A stretch of DNA of 64,000 nucleotides from Bombiscardovia apis (GTDB lineage: Bacteria > Actinomycetota > Actinomycetes > Actinomycetales > Bifidobacteriaceae), in contig NZ_AP026800.1 of the NCBI RefSeq assembly GCF_033095945.1, positions 372,001 to 436,000 of the forward strand. The letters are read 5' to 3'. Below, piece after piece: positions 16,770 through 25,494 of this stretch (positions are counted from its first letter, which is position 1; every line of letters begins with the position of its first letter). The notes below the pieces were generated by a model that did not search any database, was not told the origin of the DNA, and was given only the letters and a program-made list of their open reading frames with translations. Position numbers and translations under genes: made by a program.

Positions 16770-18317
16770 ATGAAACATGTAGGTGTTCGGGTTTGGGAGG
16801 CTGCGCTTGTTGCGGTGTCGTTGGCTTCGTTGGGGTTGACTGGTGCTGCGGTAGCACTGCCGTCGGCTCCTGAGTATGGTGATATTGATCAGTCGAAGAC
16901 TGGATCAGTGATTATTCATAAGCACGAGCGGCAGAATGGTACGAGTGAGACCGCCTCTCCTGATGGTTCAGCGAGTATTAGTACGCCGGGTATTGAGGAT
17001 GTGGAGTTCACCTTGTATCGGGTGGCTGGCTTGGATATGAGCGATCCCGCGACCTGGGATGAGATGGCCACCTGGATTGCTCCTTCCGTACTGGATGATG
17101 CGTCGGCTGCTACGACCACGATTAACAATCACGCGCTTACTACTCCGGGTGTGAAGGTAACCACGGATGCGACTGGTTTAGCGACGGCGTCTAACTTGCC
17201 GGTTGGCGCGTATGTGGTGGCTGAGACCCGTCACCCTTCCCAGGTAGTGGATATCGCTCAACCCTTTATCGTGACGATCCCCTTCCCTGATAACGCCCGC
17301 CCCTCAGGAGCCACCAATGGTTGGCTCTATGATGTGAACGTGTACCCCAAGAACGGTGTGGGCTCCATCGACAAAACAGTAAGTGAGCAGACTGGTCTTG
17401 GTTTGGGCTCTATTGTCTCCTTCCCGGTCACGGTTGGTGTGGCGAAGATAGCAGACAACGCCAGCTTCTCGTATTATGTGGTGCATGATCCGATGGATAG
17501 CAGGCTCACTGATGTGAAGGTGGCATCGGTAACAGTAGACGGTACGGCTGTGCCGGCCACGCATTGGAAGGAAACAGTAACGGGTCAGGATGTGGACTTG
17601 TCGTTTACTCAGGCTGGTTTAGCGTGGTTGAAGACTATTGCTGGTAAGCAGATCGTGGTTACTTTCCAGGGTAAGGTCAACTCGCTTGGTGCTGACGGTA
17701 TTATCCGTAATAAGGCGGAACTGTATTCGGATACGCAGGTTACGCCTGACCCACCCGTCACGCCTCCTACGACTCCTCCGTCTAATCCTCCGACCGCTCC
17801 TCCTACTTCTCCTGAGGTGCGAACTAATTGGGGTGACGTGGTTATCAGCAAGTTGGATGCGGCTGACCATAGTAGTGGCTTGTCTGGTGCTGAGTTTGAG
17901 GTGTATGAAGCACAAACCCCGTACGCGGCCGATTGCTCAACCGCTCAAGCCACCGGCAACGCGTTGACCGTAAGCTCAGGAGCAAGTTTCGTCACCGCTG
18001 TTGGCGGTAAAGTCACCATCCCTGGCTTGTTTGTCTCGGATTCGAAGAACGCTCCCGCCGACGCAGCTCAACGCTGCTACGTGATTAAGGAGATCAAAGC
18101 ACCTGCTGGTTACGTGTTGCCTACCGGATCGGCAGCGTTTACCCCGGTAACCGTGAAGACTGGTGTCACGAACGGTGTTGATGTGACGGTTGAGGATAGT
18201 AAGAATAGTATGCCCCCTCTGCCGTTAACCGGTGCTGCAGGCCTAGTGGTCTTGACGGTGGCTGGCGTGTTGTTACTGGGTGCGGCTGTGTTCCTTGTTA
18301 TTAAACGCCGCGCTTAA
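16770..18317 (+). CDS. Backbone pilin, LPLTG-anchored (FimA/SpaA type)
   Basis: A 515-residue major pilin. A signal peptide (VWEAALVAVSLASLGLTGAAV) is followed by a first domain. The pilin motif NVYPKN follows near residue 192; its Lys forms the isopeptide bond to the next subunit. After a Pro/Thr-rich hinge of about 25 residues comes a Cna-B domain with the E-box CYVIKEIKAPAGY. Last come LPLTG, a membrane helix and KRRA. AAGGAG at 16755-16760 is 9 bases before ATG 16770; earlier in-frame starts at 16752 and 16764 fit less well. The class C sortase gene 175 bases downstream would polymerise it. Confidence 0.9.
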   Translation: MKHVGVRVWEAALVAVSLASLGLTGAAVALPSAPEYGDIDQSKTGSVIIHKHERQNGTSETASPDGSASISTPGIEDVEFTLYRVAGLDMSDPATWDEMATWIAPSVLDDASAATTTINNHALTTPGVKVTTDATGLATASNLPVGAYVVAETRHPSQVVDIAQPFIVTIPFPDNARPSGATNGWLYDVNVYPKNGVGSIDKTVSEQTGLGLGSIVSFPVTVGVAKIADNASFSYYVVHDPMDSRLTDVKVASVTVDGTAVPATHWKETVTGQDVDLSFTQAGLAWLKTIAGKQIVVTFQGKVNSLGADGIIRNKAELYSDTQVTPDPPVTPPTTPPSNPPTAPPTSPEVRTNWGDVVISKLDAADHSSGLSGAEFEVYEAQTPYAADCSTAQATGNALTVSSGASFVTAVGGKVTIPGLFVSDSKNAPADAAQRCYVIKEIKAPAGYVLPTGSAAFTPVTVKTGVTNGVDVTVEDSKNSMPPLPLTGAAGLVVLTVAGVLLLGAAVFLVIKRRA

Positions 18318-18396
18318 TTGTCAAGTGTGGTGTGGGTTCGTGCCTGGCAGGTAGCTTCCCCCAGATAGTTTGCCGGGCTGCTTGAGTAATAGTGGT

Positions 18397-18440
18397 AGAG
18401 CAGGGTTAGTCAGATTCTCTTACTTGGCTAGCCCTGCTCT
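18397..18440 (+). terminator. Hairpin between backbone pilin and sortase
   Basis: AGAGCAGGGTTAG (18397-18409) and CTAGCCCTGCTCT (18428-18440) form a 13-bp stem with one G-U pair, followed by TTCCC. The weak T-run suggests partial termination, which would lower sortase expression relative to pilin. It could also be an RNA-processing site. Confidence 0.5.
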
Positions 18441-18491
18441 TTCCCGCTTATAAGGGGTCCAGTGTGGTTGAGTGAGGAGGGGGGTAAGTAC

Positions 18492-19493
18492 ATGGTTAAG
18501 AAACCACTCAACAAAAGCGTGAAACCGGCTAAGTCTGGTCGTGGTTCAGCCTTACTCGTGTTCGTCTTAGTGCTAGCCGGTACGGTTTCGCTGCTCTATC
18601 CTACGGCGAGTTCGTGGGTAGCGCAGTACGAGCAGTCCAGGCTGATAGCCCACGGCGTGCCTGACTCTAGGACAGAGGACCGTTCGAAAGCGCAACATGA
18701 GTTGGCTTTGGCTCGCGCTTACAACGATGACCTGCATGCGGGCGCATCCTACCGGGCAAACACGAACCAGCCTGTGAGTAAAGCTGGTAAAGACCAGCAC
18801 GAGCAATACTTGAAAGCGTTAGACGCGGGCAACGGGTTGATGGCGCGCTTGCAAATACCCGGCATCCGCCTTGACCTGCCGGTTTACCATGGTACTAGCG
18901 ATGACACCTTACTGCAAGGAATCGGCCATCTAGAGGGTACCAGCCTACCGGTCGGAGGCCAAGGCACGCACGCCGTACTGACCGGGCACAGAGGTTTAGC
19001 CACGGCTACAATGTTTACCAACCTAAACCAGGTTAAGGAAGGTGATCGGTTCACGCTTTCTAGTTTCGGTGAGGTATTAACCTACGAGGTAGTTAGAACC
19101 CAGGTCGTTGACCCTGACCAAACACGTAGCCTGAAACCAGTAGAAGGCCAGGACCTGGTTACTTTGGTGACGTGTACTCCCTTGGGTGTGAACACACAGC
19201 GCATTTTTGTTACTGGTCAGCGTATTTATCCCACACCGGAGAAGGATAAGAAAGCCGCAGCCGCGCGCCCTACGATCCCGGATTTCCCCTATTGGACTCT
19301 TATTATCGCAGCAGTGTTCTTGGGTGACACGTACTGGCTCTACCGCAATCTAAAAACCGAGAAACACAGTGTTCTAACCGGTGAAATACCCGCCGGGCCC
19401 AAACATAAGCACATACGCCGAGCAACTGCCGAGCATAAGCAACAAAACAAGTATGAAAAGAACAGCAAAGCAAAATTGTGCTCAACACAGTGA
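18492..19493 (+). CDS. srtC: Class C sortase (pilus-polymerising)
   Basis: A 333-residue membrane-bound transpeptidase. It has an N-terminal helix (ALLVFVLVLAGTVSLLY), the catalytic His in LTGHRGLATATMFTNL, the catalytic Cys in TLVTCTPLGVNTQR near residue 228 with the following Arg, and a second C-terminal membrane helix, the topology of class C. A lid sequence is suggested by ASYRANTNQPVS before the barrel. GAGGAGGGGGG precedes ATG 18492. It would join pilins through LPLTG and pilin-motif Lys residues. The C-terminal tail is long, basic and rich in Lys and His. Confidence 0.92.
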   Translation: MVKKPLNKSVKPAKSGRGSALLVFVLVLAGTVSLLYPTASSWVAQYEQSRLIAHGVPDSRTEDRSKAQHELALARAYNDDLHAGASYRANTNQPVSKAGKDQHEQYLKALDAGNGLMARLQIPGIRLDLPVYHGTSDDTLLQGIGHLEGTSLPVGGQGTHAVLTGHRGLATATMFTNLNQVKEGDRFTLSSFGEVLTYEVVRTQVVDPDQTRSLKPVEGQDLVTLVTCTPLGVNTQRIFVTGQRIYPTPEKDKKAAAARPTIPDFPYWTLIIAAVFLGDTYWLYRNLKTEKHSVLTGEIPAGPKHKHIRRATAEHKQQNKYEKNSKAKLCSTQ

Positions 19494-19569
19494 AAACATT
19501 TTATTCAATGCTACACAATAAAATAGGAAAGACGGCTTACAGTTACATATTAAAGGAACGATGAGAAGG

Positions 19570-19603
19570 ATTCTCCGGTGGATGTGGTTATCGGAGAATG
19601 TTT
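19570..19603 (+). terminator. Probable terminator after the pilus locus
   Basis: ATTCTCCG (19570-19577) and CGGAGAAT (19592-19599) form an 8-bp stem followed by GTTTC, 77 bases after the sortase stop. The T-run is short. Confidence 0.45.
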
Positions 19604-19632
19604 CAGTGGCCACTTCTAAACACGGTCCGAGC

Positions 19633-19661
19633 TTGCTCTTGGTCCATACTTGAGGTAAGAT
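19633..19661 (+). promoter_or_regulatory. Sigma-70-like promoter of rpmB
   Basis: TTGCTC at 19633-19638 and TAAGAT at 19656-19661 with a 17-base spacer, about 90 bases before the rpmB start. Confidence 0.5.
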
Positions 19662-19747
19662 AGAGAAGTTGTGTGTTTGAGTCTACGCTCATGTTGCGGA
19701 ATCAAATGCACTGGAAGACTTAGAAAATAACGTCAAAGGGAGTCATC

Positions 19748-19942
19748 ATGGCAGCTCGTTGCGCAGTGTGCGGCAAGGGTCCTCGCGCTGGTTTCAGTGT
19801 TTCGCATTCGCATATTCGCAATAAGCGCGTCTTCCGTCCCAACCTACAGTCGGTTCACACTACTGTCGACGGTGAGAACATGCGCATTCGCGTCTGCGTC
19901 AAGTGCCTCAAGGCTGGCAAGGTGCAGCGCGTAGCTGCCTGA
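19748..19942 (+). CDS. rpmB: 50S ribosomal protein L28
   Basis: A 64-residue ribosomal protein of the large subunit, [20 protein letters not shown] at the N-terminus, with the [14 protein letters not shown] core typical of L28. CAVC and CVKC form a possible zinc-binding pair of the C+ type. AAAGGGAG lies 6 bases before the ATG. It has its own promoter and terminator. Confidence 0.95.
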   Translation: MAARCAVCGKGPRAGFSVSHSHIRNKRVFRPNLQSVHTTVDGENMRIRVCVKCLKAGKVQRVAA

Positions 19943-19963
19943 GTCACCTCGGCCAATACTTAT

Positions 19964-19996
19964 AGACCTCCAGAGTTCTCTCTGGGGGTCTTTGTA
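19964..19996 (+). terminator. Rho-independent terminator of rpmB
   Basis: AGACCTCCAGAG pairs with CTCTGGGGGTCT (one G-U pair) around a four-base loop and is followed by TTGTATTT. Confidence 0.75.
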
Positions 19997-20065
19997 TTTG
20001 CGCTTACAGCAGGGCTCGCGGCTCCTGGGCTTCGGATATAGTCGAAACAACGGGCAGGAGGAAGC

Positions 20066-22660
20066 ATGACCACGGCACAGACGGTTTCGCTCACTAGCGC
20101 AGTATCGTCGCTTCTGAGCAACAAACGTCGGGTCAGTGCGCTCAAATCTCTTGGCATTGTCAGCGTCGCTGATGCTCTCACCTATTACCCCTTCCGCGTA
20201 ACTGACCCGGTACCGGTGCGCTCTATTGCCGAACTGGTAGTAGGCACGCCCAGCGCTCTGGCGGCTCGCGTGGAGCAGGTGCGAGCGGTTCCGATGGGAG
20301 GCAGGCGCGGCTTTCGCCTAGACGTGCTCATAGACGATAGCGACTACGCTCCCGAGCGCGGTATGGCTGGTAAAACGGCCCGTTTAGTATTCTTCTCCCA
20401 CCGCAAGTCTTACATTGACTGGATGCAGATGCGGCTCCAGCTGGGCATAAGCGTGGTGCTAGCGGGAGACCCCAGCGTCTTCAACGGGCAGTTGCAATTC
20501 ACTCATCCCGAAGTGTTAGTCGTGGCTCAATCTCCCAGCGGTTCGGCTTCCGACTTACTGCCCGGCTCTATTCGCCCAGATGCTGACTCGGTTGAAGAGG
20601 CCCTCGCAAAGGTGTCTCGCCCCCGTCCGGTCTACCATGCCAATTCGCGCATATCTTCGGACCATATTCACGAGACTATCGTCGGCTTTATGCGTATGCT
20701 GGCAGCGCCCGCAGCTCAGTCACCAGAGCCGGCTGCCGATTCTGCCGATTCTGACGCTCCTGCTGCTGCCCCCGCTGTAGATGCTGCGCCTGAAGGCCCC
20801 GAGTCTGACTCCACTGCCGCTCCCATAGACTCTCAGGCCTTAGCTGCCGCCGTTCCTGACATTCTGCCCGAGTCGGTGCGGACCAGCAATGGCCTTCTGA
20901 GCCGGGCCCAAGCCTTCGTGAGTATGCACACGCCTAGTCAGGTATCTGGTTTCCGAGCAGCAGCCGAGACTTTGCGCTTTGAGGAGGCATTCGTCTCGCA
21001 AGTTGCCCTGCTGCGCTCACGCAACGAAGCCCGCAAAATTGAGACTTACACTTGCCCTCAGCCGCAGCCCGGCTCCCTGGAGCAGCGTTTTGTTGATTCC
21101 CTGCCCTTCCAGCTCACCAGCGGTCAGAGTGAAGTCATTGACCAAATCGGCCAAGACATGGCTCAGGATTACCCCATGCAGCGGCTTTTGCAGGGCGAGG
21201 TGGGCTCGGGTAAGACGGTAGTAGCTCTGGCGGGCATGTTGCAAGCGGTCGAAGCAGGCTATCAGGCCGTGCTGGTGGCGCCGACTCAGGTCTTGGCTGA
21301 GCAGCATTTTGAGTCAATCGGCCGCATGCTGGGCGCTCTCAGCAGTTCAAGCTCGGACCAGTCTGACGGCGAGGGAAGTGCAGCCGAGGCAGACGATTCT
21401 ATCGATGACGCTCCTAAAAAAGATGGACAAAGTCATGTGAATAAGGAAGCTCCAGTTCCTCTGGTCCTCTTAACGGGCGGTATGAAGCTCTCCGAACGCC
21501 GCCGGGCCCTAGCTATTTCGGCTTCAGGCCAGCCCTGCATTGTTATCGCTACTCACGCCGCTTTTTCCAAGACCTTCCAAGCTCCCAATCTCGCCTTGGC
21601 GGTCATCGACGAGCAGCATCGCTTTGGTGTAGAGCAGCGCGAGGCCCTGCGCCGCAAGTCCGAGAAAGCTCCGCATTTGCTGGTTATGACGGCCACACCC
21701 ATTCCGCGCTCGGCAGCGATGACTTGGTTTGGCGACTTGGATATTTCCATGCTGACCCAGCTGCCCGGCGGCCGAAAACCGGTGCAAACATATGTGATTC
21801 CCGAGCTCGATTCGAGCACCATGGCCAATATGTTCCTCCTGATGCGCCAGCGGGTCGAAGCGGGGGAGCGCGCCTACGTGGTCTGCCCCCGCATTGACGA
21901 GGACGATCCTGCCGAGCAGACGGGAGCTGCCGGTGAGGGCAAAGCGGCATCGAAGAAGGCAGTGGCCTGCGAAGCTACTGACGAGAACGCTTTCTTGGAG
22001 CTTGACCCCTATGCAACTCAGGAGAGCGAAGAATCTGAGCCTGCGCAGCCCCTCCATTCGGTTGAGGAAATCAGTCGGCGCTTGGCTTCGCTGCCCCAAC
22101 TGGCAGGCATTCCTATTGCCACGCTCACTGGCCGAGATGACGACGAGACAAAGACGCAAGTAATGGCCGACTTCTCCTCGGGCAAGACACCGATTTTGGT
22201 GGCCACTACGGTAGTTGAGGTGGGCGTGGATGTGCCCCAAGCCTCGGTTATTGCCATATTTGATGCCGACCGTTTTGGTCTCTCCCAGCTTCACCAGTTG
22301 CGCGGTCGAGTCGGGCGCGGTGGCAGCAAGAGCTGGGCCTTCTTAGTTTCGAGAGCCCAGCCAGATTCCTTGGCAGCTCAACGCTTAGAGGTCATTCGCA
22401 CTTCTACTGATGGCGCCCAAATTGCGCAGGCAGATATCGAATTGCGCGGGGCTGGAGATGTCTTGGGCGACGCTCAGTCCGGCGGCCGCTCCTCCTTGAA
22501 GCTCCTGCGGGTAGTGAGCGATGCCAAGATGATTATTAAGGCACGAGAGCAGGCCCAGTCCCTCCTAGAAGCCGACCCGGAACTGAAGGGCCAAGTGCAG
22601 CTGTCTGGTGCGGCCCTCGACTTTACGCGGGGCAACGAAACGTTCTTGACTTCCACCTGA
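20066..22660 (+). CDS. recG: ATP-dependent DNA helicase RecG
   Basis: An 864-residue fork-remodelling helicase that acts in recombination and repair. The N-terminal wedge domain binds branched DNA. The helicase motor shows Walker A GEVGSGKTVVALAGML near residue 379, the DEQH box in AVIDEQHRFGVEQR near 515, TATPIPR, and motif VI in QLHQLRGRVGRGGSKSW. It is longer than the usual 700 residues because of acidic or Ala/Ser-rich insertions. One follows MRMLAAPAAQSPEPA in the wedge region and one, SSSSDQSDGEGSAAEADDS, lies after motif Ia. A third, acidic Glu/Ser-rich, sits before motif IV. GGAGGAAG supports the start. rsmD follows by 100 bases. Confidence 0.93.
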   Translation: MTTAQTVSLTSAVSSLLSNKRRVSALKSLGIVSVADALTYYPFRVTDPVPVRSIAELVVGTPSALAARVEQVRAVPMGGRRGFRLDVLIDDSDYAPERGMAGKTARLVFFSHRKSYIDWMQMRLQLGISVVLAGDPSVFNGQLQFTHPEVLVVAQSPSGSASDLLPGSIRPDADSVEEALAKVSRPRPVYHANSRISSDHIHETIVGFMRMLAAPAAQSPEPAADSADSDAPAAAPAVDAAPEGPESDSTAAPIDSQALAAAVPDILPESVRTSNGLLSRAQAFVSMHTPSQVSGFRAAAETLRFEEAFVSQVALLRSRNEARKIETYTCPQPQPGSLEQRFVDSLPFQLTSGQSEVIDQIGQDMAQDYPMQRLLQGEVGSGKTVVALAGMLQAVEAGYQAVLVAPTQVLAEQHFESIGRMLGALSSSSSDQSDGEGSAAEADDSIDDAPKKDGQSHVNKEAPVPLVLLTGGMKLSERRRALAISASGQPCIVIATHAAFSKTFQAPNLALAVIDEQHRFGVEQREALRRKSEKAPHLLVMTATPIPRSAAMTWFGDLDISMLTQLPGGRKPVQTYVIPELDSSTMANMFLLMRQRVEAGERAYVVCPRIDEDDPAEQTGAAGEGKAASKKAVACEATDENAFLELDPYATQESEESEPAQPLHSVEEISRRLASLPQLAGIPIATLTGRDDDETKTQVMADFSSGKTPILVATTVVEVGVDVPQASVIAIFDADRFGLSQLHQLRGRVGRGGSKSWAFLVSRAQPDSLAAQRLEVIRTSTDGAQIAQADIELRGAGDVLGDAQSGGRSSLKLLRVVSDAKMIIKAREQAQSLLEADPELKGQVQLSGAALDFTRGNETFLTST

Positions 22661-22763
22661 GTTGAGCCCTAGAGCCAAGGAAAGGCTCAGGTAAATAGTT
22701 GACATTGTCCATTAATGCAAGCACTTATCTAGGTGTTGCAAGAGATATCGGAAGGTAGGAGCC

Positions 22764-23333
22764 ATGCGTATTATCGCCGGCAGATTTAAGGGAATGCCCA
22801 TCCCTGCAGCTCTCAAAGGCACCCGCCCCACTACCGACCGCACCAAGGAAGCTATATTCTCTCACTTGAGTGCCCAAGGCTACCTCGACGATGCTCGGGT
22901 GCTCGACCTCTACGCAGGCACCGGAGCCCTAGGTTTCGAAGCCCTATCCCGCGGCGGCCGCCAGCTGGTAGCGGTGGAATATTCGCGCAAGGCCGCCTCG
23001 CTTATTGGGCAGAGCGCAGCCAAGCTCAAGGCTTCTCCTGTCTGGCAGGAAGACGATTCCATTCAGGTGATTACGAATAAAGTAGAACGCTATCTGGCTG
23101 CGCCTGCCAAGGCCTTCGACCTTATTTTTATAGATCCGCCCTATGCTATGGAATCGGTCGACTGCGACCAGCTTTTGGCTCAACTGGGGGAGCAGGGTGC
23201 CGCAGTTTCAGGGGCTCTGGTGGTCTTAGAGCGGTCCACTCGCTCGCCTGAACCCCAGCTGCCCCAGGGGTGGAATCTCGAAGAGAGCAAGTCCTACGGT
23301 GAGACCGCTGTCTATTACTGCGTTAAAGAGTAA
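22764..23333 (+). CDS. rsmD: 16S rRNA (guanine(966)-N(2))-methyltransferase RsmD
   Basis: A 189-residue SAM-dependent methyltransferase of the small subunit rRNA. Seen are MRIIAGRFKGMPI at the N-terminus, RPTTDRTKEAIFSHL, motif I VLDLYAGTGALGFEALSRG and the catalytic motif IV FIDPPYAM. The recG-rsmD order is common in Actinobacteria (coaD usually follows but here is at 50.4 kb). A TTGACA at 22699-22704 may be part of its promoter. Confidence 0.93.
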   Translation: MRIIAGRFKGMPIPAALKGTRPTTDRTKEAIFSHLSAQGYLDDARVLDLYAGTGALGFEALSRGGRQLVAVEYSRKAASLIGQSAAKLKASPVWQEDDSIQVITNKVERYLAAPAKAFDLIFIDPPYAMESVDCDQLLAQLGEQGAAVSGALVVLERSTRSPEPQLPQGWNLEESKSYGETAVYYCVKE

Positions 23334-23392
23334 GCGCTAGGCAGGCAAAGGCAAGGAGGCTTGCGCAGGGGGGGCTTGCGGCCTGGCCTCAA

Positions 23393-24214
23393 CTATTTGT
23401 GGGGGTGCTCGCCGCTCACATCCCAGCCCAGTGCTTCGAGCTTGGCCTTGTCTTTCTTGCTGAGTCCGGCGCAATCCAAGCGCTCTAACAGGTCTGGCCG
23501 AATCTGTGAGGTGCGTTCAAGGGCTTCATCTCGCCGGAAGCGGTCGACCTTGCCGTGGTCGCCCGAAGTCAGGACTTCTGGCACATCGAGCCCCCGCCAA
23601 GAAGTCGGGCGCGTGTACTGCCGGTATTCCAAAAGCGGCTCGGCGCCGGTGTATGACTCCTCTACAATCGAGTCGGGATTGCCCATAAATCCCGGTATTA
23701 AGCGGGTAATAGCCTCAAGCATGACCGCTACCGCCACCTCGCCGCCGTTCAGCACGTAATCGCCAATCGAATACTCGCGCACATCGTAGCCCTGCTGCTG
23801 GTAGTAGCTGGGCAGGCGACCATCGTAGCCCTCATAGCGCCCGCAGCCGAAGATCAGCTGACTGGCCCCGGCCAGTTCGGTGGCATCGGCCTGGCGAAAG
23901 AGCGGCGCCGAAGGGTTGGGGAAAATGAGTACTGGCTTAGCTTCGGCTGCCTGCCCTGGCTGCGAGTTCTGATTGGATTCGGCGCTGATTCCAAGTAGTT
24001 CATCTAAGCATTCGCCCCACACTTCGGGCTTCATTACCATTCCGGCTCCGCCGCCAACTGGCGTATCGTCGACAGAATGGTGCACATCGTGGGTCCAATC
24101 CCGCAGGTTATGCGTGCGCACTTCCAGCAGCCCCTTGGCTTGTGCCTTGCCCAGCAAGCTCAGCTGCATCACGTCAAAATATTCGGGAAACACGGAAACG
24201 ATGTCAATCTTCAT
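23393..24214 (-). CDS. trmD: tRNA (guanine(37)-N(1))-methyltransferase TrmD
   Basis: A 273-residue SPOUT methyltransferase that makes m1G37 in tRNA. MKIDIVSVFPEYFDVM is the conserved start; GCGRYEGYDGR and YSIGDYVLNGGEVAVAVML form the trefoil-knot SAM site. An insert (GISAESNQNSQPGQAAEAK) after the first motifs is longer than in E. coli TrmD. ATG 24214 was preferred to upstream in-frame starts because homology begins there. It is usually next to rimM; here rimM lies about 7 kb away. Confidence 0.93.
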   Translation of the reverse strand: MKIDIVSVFPEYFDVMQLSLLGKAQAKGLLEVRTHNLRDWTHDVHHSVDDTPVGGGAGMVMKPEVWGECLDELLGISAESNQNSQPGQAAEAKPVLIFPNPSAPLFRQADATELAGASQLIFGCGRYEGYDGRLPSYYQQQGYDVREYSIGDYVLNGGEVAVAVMLEAITRLIPGFMGNPDSIVEESYTGAEPLLEYRQYTRPTSWRGLDVPEVLTSGDHGKVDRFRRDEALERTSQIRPDLLERLDCAGLSKKDKAKLEALGWDVSGEHPHK

Positions 24215-24264
24215 GCTCCCCATCCTAACCAAGGGCAGACCCAGCCTCCCGCACTCCGGCAAGC

Positions 24265-25278
24265 CTAGAGCTGATTATTGAGCAAGCCGATGGCGGTGGG
24301 GATCAGCCAGAAAACTCCTATAACGATGTAAGGCCACAGGTGGGCCCGGCTCACGGCGATGAATTCGCGGATAAAAGCGGTGGGCCAGTAGTAGCCTTTG
24401 GTGTGGCTGCCGATGCCGTCGGCCTTGAGTCCAACCTTGCTGGCATACTCGCTGGCGCGGTATACGTGGTAATCGCTAGTGACCAAGGCCGCCCGGTAGT
24501 CACGGCCCTGGCAGCGTTGCTCGATGATTTCCTTAGAATATTGCAGGTTCTCGAGGGTAGTGGTCGACTGCGCCTCTTGCACAATGGAGGCTGGATTGAC
24601 TCCGCGCTCGCACACCAGGTAATGCTCCATGGCCTGCGCCTCAGAGATGACTTCGTCTGAACCTTGCCCACCCGAGACGATGATGGTGGCCTTGCTGCCT
24701 TGTTGCTCCCACAATTGCAATGCCTTATCGAGCCGACCCTTGAGAAGCGGAGTGGGCTGGTCTCCCAGTAAGCCAGCGCCGTGCACAACGATGTAATCAT
24801 ACAGGCGCTTGCGAGGCAGCAGGCGATAAAGGTATGAGTAGAGCAAAAGGGCAGCAAAAGTGAAGAAGAACCAAACTCCCTCAAGGGTGATTAATCCCGC
24901 TAGACTGGTGAGCCACAGGGGCGCGTGATAAGCGGAGAGTAAGGGGAAGAGCGTCATCATCGCCAAGATGCACAGGGCCAGCAGCGAGGGCAAGATAGTC
25001 GACAAACGCAGGCCCTCGTGGCCTACAACGATGACATTGTTAATGAGTAGGAAAGCAACCACCAATATTGGTGTTGCCACCACCAGTAGGGCTACAGGCA
25101 GCAGCAGATATTCTCTGCCGAATTGCAGGAGGAGGGTGCCAGCCAGGCTGACCACAAACAGGAGCAGCCAGATGGCGTTGCGGAACTGGCGGGGTTCGTG
25201 GTGCACGTCGTGCAGGAGCAGGAGCCCAAAAACGATGCTGGGCAGGTATAGCAGCAGGAGTTGCCAGCTTGTATTCAT
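24265..25278 (-). CDS. YdcF/SanA-like DUF218 membrane protein
   Basis: A 337-residue protein. The N-terminal half carries about five hydrophobic helices (LLLYLPSIVFGLLLLHDV, then VALLVVATPILVVAFLLI). The C-terminal DUF218 domain reads DYIVVHGAGLLGDQPTPLLK, then IIVSGGQGSDEVISEAQAM, STTTLENLQYSKEI and ALVTSDYHVYRASEYASKVG. A final helix follows. Relatives (SanA, YdcF, ElyC) affect the cell envelope, but the biochemical reaction is not established. It lies 50 bases upstream of trmD on the same strand and may be cotranscribed with it. GGAGAG supports ATG 25278. Confidence 0.85.
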   Translation of the reverse strand: MNTSWQLLLLYLPSIVFGLLLLHDVHHEPRQFRNAIWLLLFVVSLAGTLLLQFGREYLLLPVALLVVATPILVVAFLLINNVIVVGHEGLRLSTILPSLLALCILAMMTLFPLLSAYHAPLWLTSLAGLITLEGVWFFFTFAALLLYSYLYRLLPRKRLYDYIVVHGAGLLGDQPTPLLKGRLDKALQLWEQQGSKATIIVSGGQGSDEVISEAQAMEHYLVCERGVNPASIVQEAQSTTTLENLQYSKEIIEQRCQGRDYRAALVTSDYHVYRASEYASKVGLKADGIGSHTKGYYWPTAFIREFIAVSRAHLWPYIVIGVFWLIPTAIGLLNNQL

Positions 25279-25494
25279 GCGTTTCTCTCCACTCTCATCG
25301 AGTTAGCTCTTCACCTCGACTCTATCAAGATTGTGCGCAGGCATGAGTTTTGTACTTTCTGAGAATATTTTGTGTATAAGTCGTAAAAGTATTGTAAGGT
25401 TGACACTGAAAACGTATTTGTCTGCGTCGGAGTGTGTCGAGGGAACGTTTCCGCGTGTTGCGAGTTAGTGAAGGAAAAAGAAGGGTTGGGGGCC

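Noticed and set aside
23368..23374. Run of seven G between rsmD and trmD
   Set aside because: Short, in a 59-base gap between convergent genes, with no reading frame crossing it; not comparable to the G/C11 tracts.
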